Assembly (NCBI RefSeq): GCF_018320785.1
Contig: NC_054873.1
Location: 20,550,196 to 20,614,195, forward strand
DNA from: Cheilinus undulatus
Lineage: Eukaryota; Chordata; Actinopteri; Labriformes; Labridae
DNA: 64,000 nucleotides
Direction: 5' to 3'
Made by a program: the position numbers and the translations under genes. A model generated the notes under the pieces. It did no database searches. It saw only the letters and a list, made by a program, of their open reading frames with translations, and was not told the origin of the DNA. Below, piece by piece: positions 36,801 to 48,530 of the stretch (positions within the stretch are counted from its first letter, which is position 1; every line of letters starts with the position of its first letter).

Positions 36801-39800
36801 GTTGACAAGCACCAAAAAGCATTGGAATCAGGAATCTGATTTGTGCAACTAGAACTCCAGATACTGTATATAGGTGTCTGCTATACCTACTGGGCTAATC
36901 AGCCCCCAGTACTGGATATTAGAGTCAATCAGCTGAATAGGGGTATAGATGGCCTAGCAGTTAGGTTGTGCCCTATGTAAGCTGGCAGCCCGGGTTCAGC
37001 CTGCAGCTCCTTTGCATGTCTTTCCCCCACTCTCCCATCCCTGTTTCCAACTCTACCCTTTTTCCTCCTCTTTGAATAAAGGCATAAAAGCCCCTAAAAT
37101 ATGGTTAAAAAAGGACAGCTGAATAAGGAAGTGGAAACTCCCCTTGGAAGCTGCCAGTCCTTATTTATGCTTTGTGCTGCCAGTGGGTGTCAGTTCTATC
37201 ACCAAGGCTGCCCCCCTAATGCCAAACTTCATCCCCTTACCACCTGACCCCAATTACAAGTCAAGAGGGGCTCTTTCAACCTCAACTGCTTACCTGTTAT
37301 TTGTGTAGTAATCCCAAATGTTGTGGGAGTGGCTCAATCCATTAACCGGGAAGGTCACTTTTAAACAGCTTTTCTCCCTCATCATGTGAAATTCATCCAT
37401 TAAACAAACAGTATGGTTTACTGTTGTAAATGCATCTTATTGTTTTTATCAAATATGTAGGTGGAGCTGAGCAGCACATCTCTACTAATCATTTTTCTAG
37501 TTTATTTTACTTGTTTAGTTTAAGAGCCCCCTGGTGGGGGAATATACTGTGCATTTAAATACAGGTATATTCTGCTATATCACAGATGGTTTGTGTGCAC
37601 GGTTTACCTTCAGTCTTCTCCTCTGGCATGACAGTGTGACACAGAGCCAGCAGCCTGAAGAACTCATGCACTGCAGGGTCCTCCAGTTTAATGGCTTCAA
37701 GTAGGCTGCTGTCATAAAACTTGAACCCTCTGTCACTGAGAGGGTTGAAAGAAAAATCCACACAGGCAGTTTTCTGGGAAAAAAAAACATACATCATGGT
37801 TATAGTGATTAATATTAAATTATAAAGCAACCGATTTTTAAAAAATTATGATTATTTTGGCCATCTTACTTCTGTGATTTCCACTTTCTGGTCAAATTCA
37901 TTGAAGATGTCACCTGTGAAATGCACTGGTTTAAACAGTTTGGAAAAAAATCCAGACAGTGACAGGTCTTTGTTTACTCAATTGCAAAAAAAAAAAAAAA
38001 AGATTTCAGTATCACAAAAAAAACTTTGAGATAAAGTAATTCGCTGTTGCGGCAACACCAGCTTTGTTATTCCAAGACAATGAGAATTTTTTTCAAATTT
38101 TCTTTTTTTAAGGCAGTGAGAACTAGAACTACTGACTGGTAGCTTTATGCTTTCAAATGTAACTGATATTTGTAACTGATATTTAATTGCCATACACTGA
38201 AGATACAGTGGGGGTCCAGCAGAAGGGCTGAGTGTTTTTTTGGTAGTGTAATTGGTAGAAATCTATTTCCATAATGGTGTAGATGCATGATGTGTAATAA
38301 ACATTGGATTGCAGTGCTAGTTAAGTGTATGGCAGTCAAATTAAAACATAGCTTCTTGAGCTTTGACTTCTAAAATCTAATCAGTTCACCCTGGATTCCA
38401 AGTTTAGGTAAGTTTAATTATTCTGCGTGAAAGATTTGAGTTCACAATGACATTGAGCTTGTACCTAATCATTAGGGGAGAGGGAAAAAAATTGATGCAG
38501 TATACTATTGAGATATTTTGCGCAGTGATATATCTTATTGTATCTTCTGCCAAGCATTGATTTTTTTTCAAATTAATAGCTAATATAACCTGAAGTCTAT
38601 GATACTGTATAAATAGCATCAGTTGCTTCTCTGTCCACTTGCCAATGCTGCTGGCACCCTGTGTCCAGTGAGGTCAGCTGAGGTGACAGTAATACAGCAG
38701 GAGGAAGTTAGCACAACCAACATGGCAACACCAGGGAAAGGGTGTTCGGAATGCAAGCAGGGCACGAACAACATGGACATGACACATGGGGTTTGCAAGG
38801 AGTGCCGCATGGAAATAAAATACTGTGGTAATACAATAAAAATGAAGACCAGGCTCGTTGAAAAAAATTGTACAGATAGCAATATATCGCAATATATGGT
38901 ATCACAATACTGTGTGTATTGCAAAATGTTTAAAATTGCAATAATATCTAATCATGGCATAAGTATCTTGATAATATCATATCGTGGGGCCACTAGTGAA
39001 TTCCACAAATTTCTTAAAGCACCCTCCACATAGTACGTTCACGAGCAAGGGATGAGCATTGAGCCCCAGTGTCCTTTGACCTAAAAAGTCCAAGATAGTC
39101 TGGCTGAAGACGACAGATCTGAGGTCTGCAGATCCTTGCATCAGAGTGTACATTTATACAAAGTCTGAGAAATCCTCAAGAAAGCATCTGAAACTAAACT
39201 GGTTTTCACAGGACCTCTAGTATCGTTATCCCAAGATAAAAAGGTTATAATGATGAGATCTAAACATCCAAAAGGGATTATTTATCACAGGAAGGGAAAA
39301 CTAAATAAAATGTATGCATGAAAGTTTACTTAGGGCTTCTATCTCTGTTTCTTAGATCAATTTTCTTTAAGGCAATGTTCATAAAGAAATTAAATCTATA
39401 AATAAATAACAGAATGAAGAATTACAGGGTTTAAACATAGTTTTTTTTTATGAGACACAATATAAACAACATTTAAACTAAGAATTCCCCAGCTATCATG
39501 GAAAAGCTTACCAAATAGTTCTGATTGGGTTTGCAGTGTTTGCAGCTGAAGTCAATTCATGAAAAGTAAGTGATTTCACAGACCATGTGAAACATTAGTG
39601 ATCCATCTATTCTTCTTCACAGTAACTCCATTATTTAAAATTACTTTCACTATCATGTGAACAGTCTCCTTTCATTTTTATTATTTATAATTAGTTTTTC
39701 ATCAAATGCTATCAAATGGTCATTATCATGTGTAATGTGCATTTTACGGCTTTTAAATATCAGTGCCATTACTTTCCTACTTATCTGTTACTCAAATGAC

Positions 39801-42800
39801 TGTAGTTTGTTTTTACAGTAAATTTGGCACGCAGGTATCTTTTATAACTGATTATGTCAGATTAATCTTATCTTTATTATTATGGAACTGGACAAAGGTA
39901 ACAGGATTGGAGAGCATTGTTATTACAGGCATGAAAATCATTAAATCCTCTGTGAAATCTTATGAGTCCGGGCCGTCTGTGTGCTGGTGTTTTAGCAGAT
40001 CACTTTAACATTTCTGAAATCTATTGTATGAGTTGTTTTCTTGGTGAAACTGCATGTGGCTGCTATTCTTGGCAAGGTCTCCCGAGTTAAAATGACCTTC
40101 ACATGCAATGGGAAAAACATGGCTGAATAAAGACTTAATAAAAATAGATCAAATAAATAACAGTGAATGTCAACTATGTTGTAGCCTTTATAAAGAGAAG
40201 TATAAATGTGGTTGTAATGCATCAAAAGTCTGTTTTTTAAATATTTCATGCTAATTTGTCAAACCAAATTTGTGGAAATAATTTTTCAACTTAGTGAGAA
40301 TGTGTATATACATATATATATATATATATATACACACATACATATATATATGTTAGAAGATGCTCACTTAAGAAGAAGATTATATTTATCCCACAGTTTT
40401 AACAAGTGTACACAAAAAGCTTCATACCATACATGTGTCCATTGATGGAGCACTTGCTGAACACCATGATGTTCTGGGTAAGGGTGCCTGTTTTATCAGA
40501 GAAGATGAACTCCACCTGACCCAGCTCCTCGTTCAGGGTGGTGGTGCGAGCCTCCGCTGGTGTCTCTGTCTTCCTGCAGTACATCTTCAGGTCCCAGTTA
40601 ATGAAATAACTGTGACCGAGCCGTAGAACCTCCACACTGGAAAGGAGTTTAAAAGTGCATTTATACTTCAGTCTACACATTTAAATGGGAGATCACATCC
40701 AACATTTGATGAAATGTCTGATTTTTTTACTGCGTATGGAATACAGGAAGGACATTTTAGAGTTATGCAGAGCAAACAAACACTAGGAACAGCACTAAAT
40801 GTCTGTGGTCATTACCTGACATACAGTGAAATGGGCACCACTGTGTTAAGGATGATAATGTAGGACCAGAAGGCAAGGAACCCGGAGAAAACAGCACTGT
40901 TCTGAATCTCATCCGGGGGCAGAAATACCTGGAATTTTATGCCGATCCAGTGCTCCCAGCAGGTGTTTATTACAGCTAAAGTGAGTCCCATGCAAATGAG
41001 GAAAGTGAAGATCTGAAACACAGATCACCACTTCATGTACAATTCTTAGGAATGTTTTTAAAAACAGTGGGCAGTAAATCTCTTACTTAAATATCTTACA
41101 TCTCATTCTTACCCATAATACCAATGTGTTCATGAGCTTGTCAATACTTGTTCTTTTAAATCTAGTCTTCCCACAGTTCTGCATCAGTTTGGTTTGTAGT
41201 CCTGTTAGAGGGGTAAAAAATCTTAACAGGACAGTTTTATGAGTCAGTCAAAGGAAATGATTGTAATCAATGTGGTAGAAACAAAATCAGAGCTCCTACC
41301 AGCATATATGACCATCCCAAAGCACCACTCAGTGTTTCTGAGTACACAGCCACGCAACAGCATTTTTTCATTATCTAGAGGGTATTTGTCGTTCTTCAAC
41401 AACAGAGTTCCTATAAACTTATCCAGTCGGTTGTTTGGTGGCTCACAGATCACTTCACCTAAAAATCAAAAGTAAAAACAAGCAAAACAAATCATGAAAA
41501 AGTTGGATGGATGGATGGATGGATGGATGGATGGAATTTGACCCCAAACTGGATTTGAAGGATTAGTTTAGAAAAAGTAACACTAGTTTTGAGTTACAAG
41601 ACTTGAGTTACTGCTTACATGACTGTTCCACTAAATCTGCACCATAACTTATAAACAGTCCTTGAGGAAAGCCATGTTCTTTGGAAATATTTTTCAATTC
41701 ACGTTAAGAAAACTTCTTGAAATTGGATTTCAGATTCAAACAGAAAAAAACGCAAAACCCAGGGTGTCATCTCACCATCAAAATCCATTAGTCTAGAAAT
41801 ATCTCCCATTTTTGAGGTGACAGTCAGAGCCTGGCGAACCTTCAAATTTGTCTCTCTGTGGGAATAAAGGTCTTAAATCATATCATACAGGTAACATGTT
41901 TCACACTTTATTCTTCCGTAAAGTTTTTGCCAAAAATATAACGAAAAACTGACTACAGGTTTTTATATGCATTTCTATGAGCGATTACAGTGTATCTGGT
42001 TTTCCTTATTGTAGCTAATGTAACACTTACCCATCCAGCTCTGCAGTCTCAATATAACACAGTCCATATGGCTCACTGCTACAGAGAAGGAGGACGTCTG
42101 CCTGTATATAAACCAATTAGAAACACTCATCAGAGAGGAAACAACACTGGACCTGCAGGAGAACATAACGCCCACTGAATCTCCAAAAACAAATCTGTAA
42201 TAAAACTTAATCTATGCTACTTTCATTCTGTCTTAACGTCTGAAATTAGATTTGGAAATGAGAATTCTTTAATAAGAGCAACAAAGAAATGAAAAAGACA
42301 TTCACTTCTTCATGTAACACCAGCACAAAGGGCATGCACTGTACTCACGGCGACAGACTGATTGTTCTCTATTCTGATGATATCCCCTACTTGGATGTTC
42401 ATCCATTTCTCATTCTGCAGACTTTGAAATGAAAATCATGCTTAAAATTGATTTAATTCTTTCAGCAGAGCATGAAAAAGTGTTGATGTGATTTGGCTTT
42501 TCAGCTGTACTATAAAAGGAAGTCATGATGAAAGTGATCAAGTACCTTCCCCTGCTGACAACCTGAGACAGGCGGTTGTTGACTTGCTGGTCACTTTTAT
42601 GTCTGAACTGATAAAAAAGGGGCAACAATGTAACCATTTTGAATAAAAAGAAGATGATTAAGCAGAGCTGCAAAGAGAGAACTTACATAGTCATCTGTTG
42701 CATCCTTTACTGCTGTGATGACCAGCACTAACACCAAAGGCACAATGGTTGTGAACCAGGACAAAGAGGAAATTGCTGGAATTACCTATGTAAGAAAGAA

Positions 42801-45413
42801 GCAGTTAAAACACTGATTTCACATTAGTGGAGTATAACAGCAGATATTTATTGTACCTGAAGTATTAGCAGTACTAAGAAGTAAGCATTGGCCACTCTCT
42901 GGAACTGCTCAAACAAGTTGAGAGGCAGGAAGGTGAAGAGGTTGTACTTTGAGGTTTTGATGTGGTTGTCCTGATGAAATAAATTAGAAGTGATTAAAAA
43001 ATAAAGCAAATTATTTTGGGGTATATACTGTTGAGACTATTTTGGGTTACTTACTGAATAATGGAACTTATCATTGTAGTTCCTGGCATTGGCTTTCACA
43101 CGACGTTCCTTCTCTATACATAAAACACATTTTGGTAAGAAATGTTAATCTGTTATTTAGTCTTGTTAAAATGTTTGCTTGATTTTTCTAAAGACAGCTG
43201 AAGGTCAATAGACTTCAAAGGCACTGCTAATACACATTTTGCCAATGAATACTTAATGATGAGCAGATATCATCTTTTTAGTCAATATAAAATCCTTTTT
43301 GCATTTATGCAACATTCAGGGGTCATGGATATTCATAAAAGAGTACGATGCATGACAGCTATGTAGAAAACAAAAGGTTCAAATTAGCAGGACAGTGGGT
43401 CAGCATTGGTTAGTTATGCAAAAGTCATTCCTTTGTAGAATCAAACAAAATTGTGTGCTAAATTGTGTAAACATTATTCACCCCTTGGATGTTTTACCCT
43501 TTTACTGACTTTATAAATCAGTCATTGTCAGTTTAATTTGGCTTTCTTGAGAATAAATACAAAAAAACCCTCTTTAATGTCAAAGTAAAAACATATCACT
43601 ACAAAGTAATGTCAATTAAATAAAACCATGTAATGTAAAATAAGTGATTGCATAAATATTCACCCGTTAAGTTAGTATCATTTGATGCCCCTTTGGCTGC
43701 AATTACAGAACTGAGTCTGTGTGGACAGGTCTCAGTCAGGTTGCACATCTGGACACTGCAATTTAACACCATTCTTCTTTGCAACTCTGCTCAAACTTTG
43801 TCAGGTTGCATGGGTGTGATCAGGTGTGAAAAGCCCTTTTCAAGCCCAGTGGAGTGAGGTCTGGGCTTTGACTTGGCCACTCCAAAACATTCACCCTGTT
43901 GTCTTTAAACCATTTCTGTGTAGCTTTCTCTATATGCTTCAGGTCATTGTCTTGCTGGAAAAGATATCTTCTACCAAGCTTTAGCTGTTTTGCAGACTGA
44001 ATAAGATTGTCCTCCAGGATTTTCCAGTATTTGACTGCATTCATTTTACCCTCTACCTTTACAAGCCTTCCAGAGCCAGCTGCCGAGAAGCATCCCCACA
44101 GCATGATGCTGCCACCACCGTGCTTCACAGTGGGAAAGGTGCAGTGTTTGGGGTCTGCTAAGCATAACGTCTTGTCTGAGGGCCAAAAAGCACCATCTGG
44201 GCCTCATCAGACCAAAGAACTTTCTTCCACTTGACCATAGGGTCTCCCTCATGCCTTTTGGTGAATTCTAGTCTAAGTTTAATATGAGTTTTTCTTCAAC
44301 AGTGGCTTTTTCTCCCATAAAGCTTTGATTGGTAAAGAATCCAGGCAACAGTTGTTGTATGCAGAGTCTCTCCCATCTTGTAACTCCTTCAGAATAGTCA
44401 TAGGTGTCTTGGTGGCCTCTCCTAGTCTCCTTCTTGCAGGGGGGGACTAAGTTTGTGAGGACAGCCTGATCGAGGCAGATTCACGCATATGCCATATTCC
44501 TTCCATTTTTTATTGATGAATTTAACTTAACTCTGAGGGATGTTCAGTGCCTTGGAATTTTTTTGTATCCCTCTCCTGGCCTATACTTTTCACTAACCGT
44601 CTCTCTGAGTTGCTTGGAGTGTTCTTTTGTCTTTGTGGTGTAACGGTATTGTAAGTTGGCTGTACCTGTGTTGATCTAGTCCAGTCACTTTAAAGAGGAT
44701 GAATAGTTATGCAGTCACTTATTTTACATTACGTATTTTCATTTCATTGACATTACTTCTTAGAAATCTGTCTTCACTTTGACATTAAAGAGTTCTTTTT
44801 GTACATTGTTTGTTAAATGAATTCCACTTCAAGTTTGGTCTAGTGTTTTTTCAAAAAAAGAGTTTTTGGATTGCATGAATTTGCTGTTAATTTTAAAGTA
44901 AAGGAAAGACTTTCTTCTTAGAAACTAGAACTATAGTCTGGCTGTTAGATGATGCCCTAACTTTCAGCATTCCTCTCATGGCTCATTTATCAATGTGATG
45001 CATTTTACTATCATGCTCAGTTACGTTTTATAAACAGTCAACCCTGGCTCTAGAACAACACAATAAATATCAGTCAGCAGCAGTACAAAGAAGCTCTCCA
45101 TCACAGCGTTCAAAACTTTTAGCACAGAGTCTTGCCTGGAGGGCTACACACTCAGATGTGTTGTTTGCTACCTGGTTAAATCATCGTTGAATTATTCAGA
45201 GCACACATGCACAGAACTGCAACAGGAGAGATCTTCTCACACAACAGACTGCCCTTGGCCTGCTATCAGTTACTATTATGATGAAATATTAATAAGGCTT
45301 TTGGTCTGTAAATGTCTGATTAAACATTTGATTAAAGAATGTGTGTATTTGCGTAGCCACACTCCAGGAAAAAAGTACTCACCAGTGTTTACATTTTTTC
45401 TCCAGAATGTCAT
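27844..45413 (-). CDS. atp8b4: P4-type phospholipid-transporting ATPase, class I type 8B member 4 (27 coding exons, 1202 aa)
   Basis: This is the catalytic subunit of an aminophospholipid flippase; P4 ATPases of this class act with a CDC50/TMEM30 partner. Exons in order: 45383-45413, 43055-43113, 42857-42970, 42687-42785, 42546-42607, 42349-42421, 42031-42101, 41776-41855, 41300-41458, 41113-41201, 40816-41012, 40428-40636, 37870-37913, 37608-37773, 36403-36591, 36070-36185, 34625-34789, 34433-34544, 34247-34352, 33834-33975, 33301-33484, 32618-32841, 32395-32478, 29220-29465, 28999-29137, 28779-28909, 27844-28161; phases join (3609 nt; human 1192 aa). Motifs: DGET 169-172 (actuator loop), PISLYV at about 339 (P4 lipid path), DKTGT with phosphorylated Asp392, TGDK 674-677, [11 protein letters not shown] with Asp813 and Asp817. 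The C-tail [20 protein letters not shown] identifies ATP8B4 against ATP8B1/2. The conserved DKQETA reads DKLETA. The start is set by a 10-residue leader before [17 protein letters not shown]. Confidence 0.96.
30216..30378 (+). mobile_element. tRNA-derived SINE, copy 2 (5' part, split by a hAT element)
   Basis: A-box-like GAGTGGTTTAAGGCGC (partly doubled), B-box-like GGTACAAATCTGGCC, then the family body CCGCATGTCTCTCCC and TAATAAAGACATGAAAAG. Its remaining tail (GCCCAAAAATAAATCTT and poly(A)) resumes at 30808 after the inserted element. Confidence 0.8.
30379..30799. mobile_element. Non-autonomous hAT element inserted in a SINE
   Basis: Ends TAGGGGTGCACCAATTG and CGATCGGTGCACCCCTA are inverted repeats of hAT type. 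The 421-bp body has no transposase. The flanking 8-bp ATGAAAAG at 30371-30378 and 30800-30807 is a perfect target-site duplication, the hAT hallmark, and falls within the SINE tail, so the SINE is older. Confidence 0.92.
30808..30854 (+). mobile_element. SINE copy 2, 3' tail and poly(A)
   Basis: Continuation of the SINE at 30216 beyond the hAT element: GCCCAAAAATAAATCTT followed by about 30 A residues. The same tail closes the SINE at 35812, confirming the join. Confidence 0.8.
30893..32335. repeat. A/T-rich inverted-repeat element(s) with TAATTACCTAGTAATT pattern
   Basis: Within the atp8b4 intron 29466-32394, blocks built on TAATTACCTAGTAATAACTA (30900-31090), similar blocks at 31340-31690, and TCGGTAATTACTAGG to CACTAAAATAAAG (32300-32338) resemble one decayed repeat family. 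A reverse SINE (31123-31293) interrupts it. Exact ends and superfamily are not established. Confidence 0.4.
31123..31293 (-). mobile_element. tRNA-derived SINE, copy 3 (reverse)
   Basis: On the minus strand it starts GGCGCGCTGGTGGTCGAGTG (A box), has B box GGTTCGAATCC, then CATGTCTCTCCCCACTCTC, and ends GAATAAAGGCAAAAAGGCC. The flanks TGCCTTCAGTGTAACTT (31106-31122) and TGCCTTCAATGTAACTT (31294-31310) are a 17-bp target-site duplication with one mismatch. Confidence 0.9.
35090..35470 (-). repeat. Decayed interspersed repeat in atp8b4 intron
   Basis: The minus-strand sequence (TTTGGTGCCTTGCTG, ACATTTGTCACACAAATG, CCTATGTGAAAAAGTAA) resembles an abundant fish non-autonomous DNA repeat whose exact family I cannot name. 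A 111-codon minus frame across it (35126-35461) has no recognisable protein similarity and is treated as part of the repeat. Confidence 0.4.
35812..35998 (+). mobile_element. tRNA-derived SINE, copy 4, with perfect target-site duplication
   Basis: A box GATGGCCTAGAGGTCTAAGG, B box GGTTCAAATCTGG, body CCGCATGTCTCTCCTCACTC and tail AAAAGCCCAAAAATAAATC then A-rich. AAGTCATATTAC at 35800-35811 is repeated exactly at 35999-36010. The clean 12-bp duplication marks a complete and fairly recent copy. Confidence 0.92.
36716..36908 (-). mobile_element. SINE-like element, reverse, divergent subfamily
   Basis: On the minus strand it begins GGGGGCTGATTAGCCCAGTA (A-box-like) and ends with TCTGTCTCTCTTCAGTTGTC and an A-rich tail. 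Promoter boxes are weaker than in the main family and the B box is not clear. It lies 40 bp from the next SINE in an atp8b4 intron. Confidence 0.55.
36948..37108 (+). mobile_element. tRNA-derived SINE, copy 5
   Basis: A box GATGGCCTAGCAGTTAGG, B box GGGTTCAGCCTGC, body TTGCATGTCTTTCCCCCACT and tail GAATAAAGGCATAAAAGCCC. Same family as the copies at 10788 and 35812, more diverged. Confidence 0.8.
38473..38993 (+). mobile_element. hAT-like element with remnant BED zinc-finger coding
   Basis: The left end TAGGGGAGAGGGAAAAAAAT and internal ATATTTTGCGCAGTGATATA resemble fish hAT-type repeats; the right end is near TATCATATCGTGGGGCCAC. A plus-strand frame (38623-39033) contains [20 protein letters not shown], a BED-type zinc-finger pattern (C-x2-C) as found at the N-terminus of hAT transposases. 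The catalytic domain is absent. No target-site duplication could be confirmed. Confidence 0.55.
40303..40352. repeat. (TA)n-rich simple repeat
   Basis: Alternating TA/TACA run in the intron upstream (left) of the atp8b4 exon at 40428-40636. Confidence 0.85.
41503..41535. repeat. (GGAT)n microsatellite
   Basis: About eight tandem GGAT units in the intron adjoining the atp8b4 exon at 41300-41458. Confidence 0.95.
43453..44805 (-). mobile_element. Tc1-like transposon, decayed, in atp8b4 intron 1
   Basis: The left end (ATTCACCCCTTGGATGTTTT) is shared with the element at 62643. The body carries a broken minus-strand transposase: [29 protein letters not shown] and [11 protein letters not shown] are typical Tc1 motifs, but they lie in fragments and the catalytic Glu context (PIEN) is altered. 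The right inverted repeat is missing or unrecognisable, so the copy is defective. It lies between atp8b4 exons 1 and 2. Confidence 0.85.
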
Positions 45414-45441
45414 CTTCTCCAGGGACCTCCTACAAGCTTCC
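45414..45441 (-). other. atp8b4: atp8b4 5' leader adjoining the start codon
   Basis: The exon with the start codon has only 28 nt of leader below a good acceptor (GTCTTTCAG), so the promoter must lie on a further upstream exon. An in-frame stop would precede the ATG if it is joined to the candidate exon at 46744, supporting the Met at 45413 as the initiator. Confidence 0.6.
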
Positions 45442-45508
45442 CTGAAAGACAAAATCAGAAGTGAAATGTAAATGTGAGTAAATGTAAGTTAGTAGATTTA
45501 CCATTAGG

Positions 45509-46400
45509 GGTCAACCAATTATCTGCCTGACTGGATATTGAGGCCGATATTTAGCATTTGGCCGATTATCAGAATCAGAATTTTTTTTTTCACTGATAAT
45601 TGATAAAGTGAGTTGAAAATCCAAGCATTCATTTTTTACTAGAATCCTATCAAAGTTAAAAATCCTCAATCTCTGACAACCCATACATTACATGTTTCTG
45701 CAACTTTATCTTCTCATACCTTGTCTTTAATTTGCTGGAAAGGCAGATCTAAAGGAACTGTCTCATTTTCCCAGTAAAACTGTAGATATACTATAAATTT
45801 TTCATACAAGCAAAAAGGACATTGATAAAATGAGGGCTTTCTGAGAACACTTACTTTTAATGTATTCATATCAACTAAGTGACATACAAATACAGCCAGG
45901 TGCACTATTGTTATACCTTACTTAAAGATTTGACTACTATCGCCTATGCAGTTTTGGAATACAATTGCATTGCACCATGGTGAGACATCTGAGGCAACCA
46001 ACGGAGCAAATTGGTGTTGTGTTTCTTTCTGTTCACATAAGCAATTCTTAATGATCTATCTGCAGCAGCAGGTGAATCCCCCAGTGATTGTCTCCTTAGC
46101 AAATGATCCCTGGTGAGCAATACAAAGCTGGGAGGGCAAAACCTAAGCAAGCTCATTAACAGGGGGGAGAAACCTGGTGCTTCAAGCATGACAAATGTCA
46201 GAATGATGATGGAAACACTTAAAATACATTATATAATAACTATTAGATAGTTAAATTGATGACATGAAGGTCATTTAAGTAAGGATGCTGAATATTATCA
46301 CTTTGGTATCAGTATCAACAGCCATTAGCTTTAAAAGTAAATAATTATTACCGGCAAATATGAACATATCTGCTGATATTTACAACCAGTAAGGTTGTAA
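45509..46400. repeat. Possible hAT-type repeat, poorly bounded
   Basis: TAGGGGTCAACCAATTATCT and GGCCGATATTTAGCATTTGG are typical of the left end of fish hAT-like repeats (TAGGGGTCGACCGATTATCG type). Inverted fragments (AACATATCTGCTGATATTTA) near 46350 may be the other end. No duplication was confirmed. Confidence 0.4.
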
Positions 46401-46743
46401 ATATTAGCAGACAGGTACTCTTTTTTCCTCATTCCTCAAACTTCAAAGTGTGTTCTGAGAACTGAAGTTTGTTTCTTTGTCCATTTTTAAAATTGAAAGT
46501 CCCTACTGTTAATTTTTTCATGCATGAAGAGCTTCTACTTTTTTAAGAGTGCTCAACTTTTACCATGTTTTTCAGGAGCACCCAAAATTGTCTCATCTAC
46601 TTTGATCATATTCAGCAGTCGCCCCCTTTTTTCTGTAAGGTAGATGTAGTTTCTTACCCCCATCGCCAATAAATAAACAGATAAGTAAGTAAATAAAGGG
46701 TATGTCGTTTTAGTCATTTCCAAAATAGATAAGGGTTTCTTAC

Positions 46744-46876
46744 CGTGCCTCTCACAGGTGAACTGGGTTGCGTCCATGTATCCTCTCATCCATTGGCTAA
46801 GGTCTACATTTTTCAGACGCCTGGTATTTACACCTTTATCCCGAGAAATCACCTGTAGCATTGAGCCTACTCCTGA
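46744..46876 (-). other. atp8b4: Candidate atp8b4 5' non-coding exon with upstream ORF
   Basis: On the minus strand a pyrimidine-rich acceptor-like CTTTTTATTCAG precedes this block, and a good donor (CACG|GTAAGAAA) closes it. It holds an ATG-initiated frame (46861 downward, 39 codons plus 1 nt, starting MLQVISRDKGVNTRRLKNVD). Joined to the leader at 45441, the frame ends in a TGA overlapping the atp8b4 ATG. The exon status is inference from splice signals and position only. Confidence 0.35.
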
Positions 46877-47596
46877 ATAAAAAGGAAGCTATGGCTTTAA
46901 CACTTGTGCAGGAGGAGCATCACGATGTACTGAGAGACATTTGCAGTGGCAGACTGAACCGATTCACCCAACATCGGGTGCTAAAAGGTGCGGCAGGGTT
47001 GTGTGTGTGCAGCAAAAAGCACCTCTCTTTTTCAGTGCGAAAACAAAAAACATATTTCTTTGGCTTGTTGAAGCACTATACAGTGTTACATTTATAAGAA
47101 AAACCCTCAAAAGGAATTATAAACAACGTAAAAATTACTGGCTTCTTGTTCGAGCTTATTAACGCTGTTTAAAATGTCGCTGTATCGCCACCAAGTGACC
47201 TAATACGGGGTTTCAGGAAACAAACTGACCACGAAACGGCGGCAGTTGACCTCTGACGTCATATTCCCGTTCAGAGCGGGAAGTTCCCGTTAATGATCCT
47301 ATTGTAATAACTAAAATATGTTTTACTGTAGTAAGTTATCTCGGACTTGAAAATTATAATTGAATCGCTCCCTTGTTGAACAGGAACCCCAAGACGATAA
47401 AAGAGGTACTATAGAATGACAGTGGTAATATTCATACGTTTTAACCTTTTAACTGGCTGTAGACAACAGCAATTAGCCGCTTTTTAGCATTTTCTTCTTT
47501 GCCACAGTGATGAATATTGAAATGTTAAGTTAATGTTAGCTTCATGGCTACCCCAAGCTGAAGTAACAGGTTTGCATAGGTTAATTTCTTACCAGA

Positions 47597-47870
47597 GGAG
47601 GAAAAAGTACAAGACTATTGTAAAGTTAAAGTAGCCCCCTGTAACTGTGGTTAAAGTTAAAGCAAGCTACTGGTCTTTTGGACACGTCAGGTAAAAGAAA
47701 ACTGCTGTCCAAGTTTAAATGTTTTTTGTTTGTTTGTTTGTTTCTTTTTTTTTTAACTCAGAGCTTTATTGTTTTAAATTTTAATTCTTCTCCTAAAATA
47801 TACTGAAGTAAAAGTAAAGAGACTGATTTAAAAAGGACTCAAGAAAGTAAAAGTACACAAAAATAACTAC
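47597..47870 (+). repeat. GTAC-pattern interspersed repeat, copy 1
   Basis: Begins AGGAGGAAAAAGTACAAGAC and ends in AAGTAAAAGTACACAAAAAT. This family (GAGGTGGAAAAAGTAC...CAAGTAAAAGTAC) is common in fish and probably a non-autonomous DNA element. Related copies occur at 48373, 49184 and, reversed, 61010. Confidence 0.5.
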
Positions 47871-47944
47871 AAAAAATGAAATTAATTTTATCTGATGTAA
47901 TAAACTTTCCGACGCTGATTCTGATGTAGCTGTTGTCTAGTGGT

Positions 47945-48095
47945 GGTTGTTTATTGGGTTTTTATGCCTTCATTTAGTTAGGACAATGGTTAGAGCAGGA
48001 AACTGAGGAGAGAGATTGGGGAGTGTCATGCTGGAAAGGAGCCACAGGTCAACCAGGGTGATCTTGGTCGAATGAGAGCTTTTCGATCAAACAAT
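47945..48095 (-). mobile_element. tRNA-derived SINE, degenerate reverse copy
   Basis: On the plus strand TTTTTATGCCTTCATTTAG, AGGACAATGGTTAGAGCAGG and AGTGTCATGCTGG mirror the body and tail of the SINE family at 31123. The tRNA-related head is badly worn. Confidence 0.55.
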
Positions 48096-48372
48096 CAACC
48101 AATCGAATGGAAGCTGTCAGCCCTAGTAAGATCCCCTGCCAAAAAAAGAAAGCCAGACAAAACAGTGTGCCAAGGGTGAGGGAATATAAAACAACCTGAC
48201 ACTCTCATAATAATGGGATTATCAGCTTCACAGGACACGGTCGTATTCTTTATGGTACAGTGGACTATTCACCACAAAAAGCTGCATTTTTTAAGGAAGA
48301 TCTTAAATTCAAATTTCTTTGGTTAAGATTTATAGGTGTTCAGTATATCTAGTTTATGGTTTTGGTGAAATC

Positions 48373-48530
48373 CAGAGGTGGAAAAAGTATATGACTATTG
48401 TGCTCAAGTAAAAGTACATTAAATCTGGTTAAAATTTAATCAAGAACTTTTCTATAAATCTACTCAATTAAAAGCAAAAAGTACTTTATTTAAAGTTTAC
48501 TTATAGTACTGAGTACTAAGTGACTGGTAA
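48373..48530 (+). repeat. GTAC-pattern interspersed repeat, copy 2
   Basis: Starts GAGGTGGAAAAAGTATATG followed by TGCTCAAGTAAAAGTAC and later CTACTCAATTAAAAGC. Same family as the copy at 47597. Confidence 0.55.
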
